A stretch of 64,000 nt of DNA from Cereibacter sphaeroides (GTDB lineage: Bacteria; Pseudomonadota; Alphaproteobacteria; Rhodobacterales; Rhodobacteraceae), in assembly GCA_003243455.1 (NCBI GenBank), contig QFQS01000001.1:1550001-1614000 (forward strand), written 5' to 3'. The translations under genes were made by a program, and so were the position numbers. This document shows, piece after piece, positions 61,312 to 64,000 of the stretch. Each line of letters begins with the position of its first letter. Position 1 is the stretch's first letter. The notes under the pieces are model-generated. The model was not told the origin of the DNA. It worked only from the letters and a program-made list of their open reading frames with translations, and ran no database searches.

Positions 61312-62816
61312 CACTCGCCCCTTGGAAAGCGCTTCGAGCCTTCCAGATCGTTCAGGTCCATGTGGTTGCGCATGTAGCGTTCCGACGAACGCTCTACCGG
61401 GTTGAAATCCCAGGAATGATAGCTGCCGTTGCGCAGCGCGTCATAGACCACCCAGCGGCGCGACTGGCTTGCCCGCACCTCGCCGTCGAACCGGCCGAAG
61501 TCCCAGCGCGCCAGCGCCTCGGCCTTCAGCTCGGCCAGCGTTTCGGCATGGGACGGGTCAGTCGCCAGATTGCGCAGTTCTTGCGGGTCGGCATCCAGAT
61601 CGTAGAGCTGATCCGGGTCCAGCGGGCAAAGGATCAGCTTCCACTGCCCCTTGCGCAAGGCGACCAGCGGCGCCTCGCTGGCCTCCGCCGCATATTCCAT
61701 CGGCACCGCGTCGCGCCCCTGCCCGGCGGCAACCGGCACCAGCGAAACGCCGTCCATCCACTCACCGACCCGCCCGAGGTCCACCCCCCCCAGATCGCAA
61801 AGCGTCGGCGCGATATCCAGCGTCGAGACCGGCTGATCCACCCTCCCGCCGTCGCGACCGGGGATCGACACCATCAGCGGCACCTTCGCGGACCAGTCGA
61901 AGAAGTTCATCTTGAACCACAGCCCACGCTCGCCCAGCATGTCGCCGTGGTCCGAGACAAAGACGATCACCGCCTCTTGCCGCGTGGCCTCCAGTGCCGC
62001 CAGAACCTCGCCGATCTTGTCGTCGATGTAGGAGATATTGGCGAAATAGGCCCGGCGCGACCGCGAGACCATTTCGCCAGTGATCTCGTAATCATGCCAG
62101 TTGCAGGAGTTCAGGATGCGACGGGAATGCGCGTCCTGCTGTTCAAACGGCAGGGGCGGCACCTCGGGCATCAGATGCTCGCAATCCTCGTACAGATCCC
62201 AGTATTTCCGCCGCGCGACATAAGGGTCATGTGGATGGGTAAAGCTGACCGTCATCATCCATGGCCGCTCATCCGCCCCGCGCGCCAGATCGTAGACCCG
62301 CTGCACCGAATGGAAGGCAACGGCGTCGTCGTATTCCAACTGGTTGGTGATCTCGGCCACACCCGCGCCGGTCACCGACCCCATGTTGTGATACCACCAG
62401 TCGATCCGCTCACCCGGCTTGCGATAATCCGGGGTCCAGCCGAAATCGGCGGGATAAATGTCGGTCGTCAGCCGCTCTTCAAATCCGTGCAACTGGTCGG
62501 GGCCGACGAAGTGCATCTTGCCCGACAGGATGGTGCGATAGCCTGCCCCGCGCAGGTGATGCGCATAGGTCGGAATGTCGCTGCGGAATTCGGCCGCGTT
62601 GTCATAGACGCCGTTTCGCGACGGCAGTTGCCCCGACATGAAGGCGGCACGCGACGGCGCGCAAAGCGGCGAGGCGCAATAGGCATTGGTAAAGCGCAGC
62701 GACTTTTCCGCCAGCCGCTTCAGATTCGGTGTATGCAGCCAATCGGCAGGGCCATCAGGAAAAAGCGGCCCGGCAAGCTGATCCACCATGAAGACGATAA
62801 TATTCGGCGTGGCCAT
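61311..62816 (-). CDS. betC: Choline-sulfatase
   Basis: 501 residues. The sulfatase signature CAPSRAAFMSG supplies the Cys converted to formylglycine (C-x-P-S-R). Metal ligands: MVDQL near the N terminus and SDHGDMLGERG. The C-terminal MRNHMDLNDLEG is typical of choline-sulfatases. Splits choline-O-sulfate into choline and sulfate in the cytoplasm. Start ATG 62816 overlaps the betI stop (TGATG); its stop overlaps the dehydratase start. Confidence 0.94.
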   Translation of the reverse strand: MATPNIIVFMVDQLAGPLFPDGPADWLHTPNLKRLAEKSLRFTNAYCASPLCAPSRAAFMSGQLPSRNGVYDNAAEFRSDIPTYAHHLRGAGYRTILSGKMHFVGPDQLHGFEERLTTDIYPADFGWTPDYRKPGERIDWWYHNMGSVTGAGVAEITNQLEYDDAVAFHSVQRVYDLARGADERPWMMTVSFTHPHDPYVARRKYWDLYEDCEHLMPEVPPLPFEQQDAHSRRILNSCNWHDYEITGEMVSRSRRAYFANISYIDDKIGEVLAALEATRQEAVIVFVSDHGDMLGERGLWFKMNFFDWSAKVPLMVSIPGRDGGRVDQPVSTLDIAPTLCDLGGVDLGRVGEWMDGVSLVPVAAGQGRDAVPMEYAAEASEAPLVALRKGQWKLILCPLDPDQLYDLDADPQELRNLATDPSHAETLAELKAEALARWDFGRFDGEVRASQSRRWVVYDALRNGSYHSWDFNPVERSSERYMRNHMDLNDLEGSKRFPRGE

Positions 62817-63400
62817 CAATCGGCACCGCGCGCAATTTCCAGCGTCAGAAAGTCCAGCACCATATCCACCGGCCGACCGCGATCCCGCGAGGCCACCGCC
62901 AACCCCTCGCGCAGATAGACCCCGTCGATAAGCGAGGCCAGCGCCTCGGCCAGCGCGGGTGCCCGCACCCCTGTCAGCGGGCGCAGGTCGAACAACAGGT
63001 TTGACCGCAACCGCATCTGATAGACGCCAAGCAACCGCTTCGCCTCTGGCACGGTCTGGGCCATGACGTAAAAGTTCAGCCAGGCGCCCACGACTTCCCG
63101 GCGAAAGTTGGCAGGCGTGAACGACGCGCGGACGATCGCCTGCAGCCGGGCTTCGTGCCCGCCTGCCATCGCCAATGCCCCGCGCACCTCGGCCCCATAC
63201 AGCGTCAGGACATGGCGCATCGCGGCCAGGAACATCGCCTCTTTGCCCCCGAAATAGTGATGTGCCAGCGCCGAGGACATGCCCGCACGCTTGGCGATCT
63301 GGCTGACCGTGACGTCAAGGCTGCCGGTCCGGCCGATCTCTGCAATCGTGGCGTTGACGAGAGCGGCCTTTCGGATAGGCTCCATCCCCAGCTTCGGCAT
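62816..63400 (-). CDS. betI: TetR family repressor BetI
   Basis: 194 residues. Helix-turn-helix LDVTVSQIAKRAGMSSALAH followed by HYFGGKEAMF. The N-terminal MPKLGMEPIRKAALVNATIA is characteristic of BetI. C-terminal helical ligand domain. BetI represses choline-to-betaine genes, relieved by choline. It heads the operon and faces choX across an 87-base gap with a palindromic operator. Confidence 0.93.
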   Translation of the reverse strand: MPKLGMEPIRKAALVNATIAEIGRTGSLDVTVSQIAKRAGMSSALAHHYFGGKEAMFLAAMRHVLTLYGAEVRGALAMAGGHEARLQAIVRASFTPANFRREVVGAWLNFYVMAQTVPEAKRLLGVYQMRLRSNLLFDLRPLTGVRAPALAEALASLIDGVYLREGLAVASRDRGRPVDMVLDFLTLEIARGAD

Positions 63401-63451
63401 CGCGCGGCACCCATGCGAAACATCTTGATTTCCGCTGCTAGCTTGAAGTTT

Positions 63452-63465
63452 ATTGACTCGTCAAT
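63452..63465. promoter_or_regulatory. Probable BetI operator between betI and choX
   Basis: ATTGAC-TC-GTCAAT, perfect 6-bp arms, in a 87-base divergent gap. On the minus strand TTGACG within it is a good -35 hexamer for betI. It lies 22 bases before choX, so one repressor could control both directions. Confidence 0.75.
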
Positions 63466-63487
63466 CAACAAAAAACGGGGAGCTTGA

Positions 63488-64000
63488 ATGTCCACCTTCC
63501 GCACCGCGCTTACTGCCAGCGCATTCATCATCGCCACCGCTCCGGCCTTCGCCGCCGGTTGCGACAAGGTCACCTTTTCCGATGTCGGCTGGACCGACAT
63601 CACCGCAACCACGGCCACCGCCAGCCTGATCCTGAATGCGCTGGGGTATGAGACCGAGACAAAGATCCTCTCGGTTCCGGTGACCTACCAGTCGCTCGAC
63701 GCGGGCGACATCGACGTGTTCCTCGGCAACTGGATGCCGACGATGGAAAGCTACATCGCGCCGTTCCGCGAAAAGGGCACGGTGACGACCATCGGTCCCA
63801 ACCTGACGGGTGCGAAATACACTCTGGCCACCAACGCGCCGGGCGCGGCTCTGGGAATCAAGGACTTCTCCGACATCGCCAAGAACTCTGACGCCCTGGA
63901 AGGCAAGGTCTACGGGATCGAGCCGGGCAACGACGGCAACAAGATCATCCTTGACCTGATCGCCAACGACACCGCCGGCATGGGCAAGATGCAACTGGTC
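63488..64000 (+). CDS. choX: Choline ABC transporter substrate-binding protein, 5' part (truncated by window end)
   Basis: 171 residues visible. Signal peptide about 1-23 (FIIATAPAFA before AGCDKVTFSDVGWTDITATT), then the OpuAC-type binding domain: SVPVTYQSLDAGDIDVFLGN and WMPTMESYIAPF, which include the aromatic and Asp residues of the choline cage of ChoX. It captures choline in the periplasm for an ATP-driven importer expected beyond 64000. Start ATG 63488 follows GGGGAG. Adjacent to the bet genes and their operator. Confidence 0.92.
   Translation, partial: MSTFRTALTASAFIIATAPAFAAGCDKVTFSDVGWTDITATTATASLILNALGYETETKILSVPVTYQSLDAGDIDVFLGNWMPTMESYIAPFREKGTVTTIGPNLTGAKYTLATNAPGAALGIKDFSDIAKNSDALEGKVYGIEPGNDGNKIILDLIANDTAGMGKMQLV

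Overview
The window is 64 kb of dense, GC-rich bacterial chromosome. Gene content and order point to an alphaproteobacterium of the Rhodobacteraceae, close to Paracoccus or Rhodobacter. The main reasons are the ethylmalonyl-CoA pathway genes (ccr next to ecm, and pccB, pccA and mcm in a second block), an alphaproteobacterial GTTC-N7-GTTC SOS box, a short prolyl-tRNA synthetase without the editing insertion, an AI-2E permease/hdaA/ppk1/ppx block, a VPLPA-type C-terminal sorting signal and a choline-sulfate betI-betC operon facing choX. No tRNA, rRNA, CRISPR array, prophage or intact insertion sequence was seen. Genes are packed with many 1-11 base overlaps.

Layout. 1-3.4 kb: end of murJ, a rhomboid-fold protein without catalytic residues, trpS and an unknown membrane protein, closed by a strong terminator. 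3.7-7.7 kb: VOC protein, ilvE-type aminotransferase, universal stress protein, a KGG-repeat stress protein behind an EcfG-like promoter, then nfu-tsaB-rimI. 7.8-12.5 kb: a four-gene BMP-family (nucleoside-type) ABC transporter. 12.6-14.3 kb: TauE/SafE exporter with its TIGR02186 partner. 14.3-16.4 kb (minus): stand-alone Lrp/AsnC ligand-binding domain, RecD-like helicase, a small conserved protein. 16.5-21.4 kb: ccr, a PlsB-like acyltransferase and divergent ecm, with TTGC/GCAA inverted repeats in the control regions. 21.4-28.4 kb: glyoxalase, GlsB-type membrane protein, MarR regulator, sdhE, aatA, MATE pump, GST and a Tat-exported amidohydrolase. 28.5-33.5 kb: parE, then the only clearly foreign-looking stretch: an AT-rich HNH protein gene fused by a 4-base overlap to parE and followed by a cluster of inverted repeats, then two secreted proteins. 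33.6-37.5 kb (minus): lipoprotein cytochrome c, lolD, lolC/E, proS. 37.6-47.3 kb: AI-2E permease, hdaA, ppk1, ppx, then small enzymes and a LysE exporter. 47.3-56.8 kb: mcm, a SOS-controlled Y-family polymerase, pccA, four small genes and pccB. 57-64 kb: DUF486 and MFS transporters, then betI-betC-(PLP dehydratase)-betA facing choX, which runs off the end.

How the genes fit together. Ccr makes ethylmalonyl-CoA from crotonyl-CoA, Ecm isomerises it to methylsuccinyl-CoA, and PccAB plus Mcm carry the propionyl-CoA produced later to succinyl-CoA, so five subunits of acetyl-CoA assimilation lie here in two blocks. The bet cluster takes up choline (ChoX), releases choline from choline-O-sulfate (BetC) and oxidises it (BetA), under BetI. 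Ppk1 and Ppx make and degrade polyphosphate. Most of the window is ordinary core chromosome. The places that deserve a second look are the catalytically dead rhomboid, the HNH/inverted-repeat patch, the bet operon whose betB position holds a PLP dehydratase, the SOS-box polymerase, and the repeats around ccr and ecm. I did not find evidence for a large undescribed multi-gene system.
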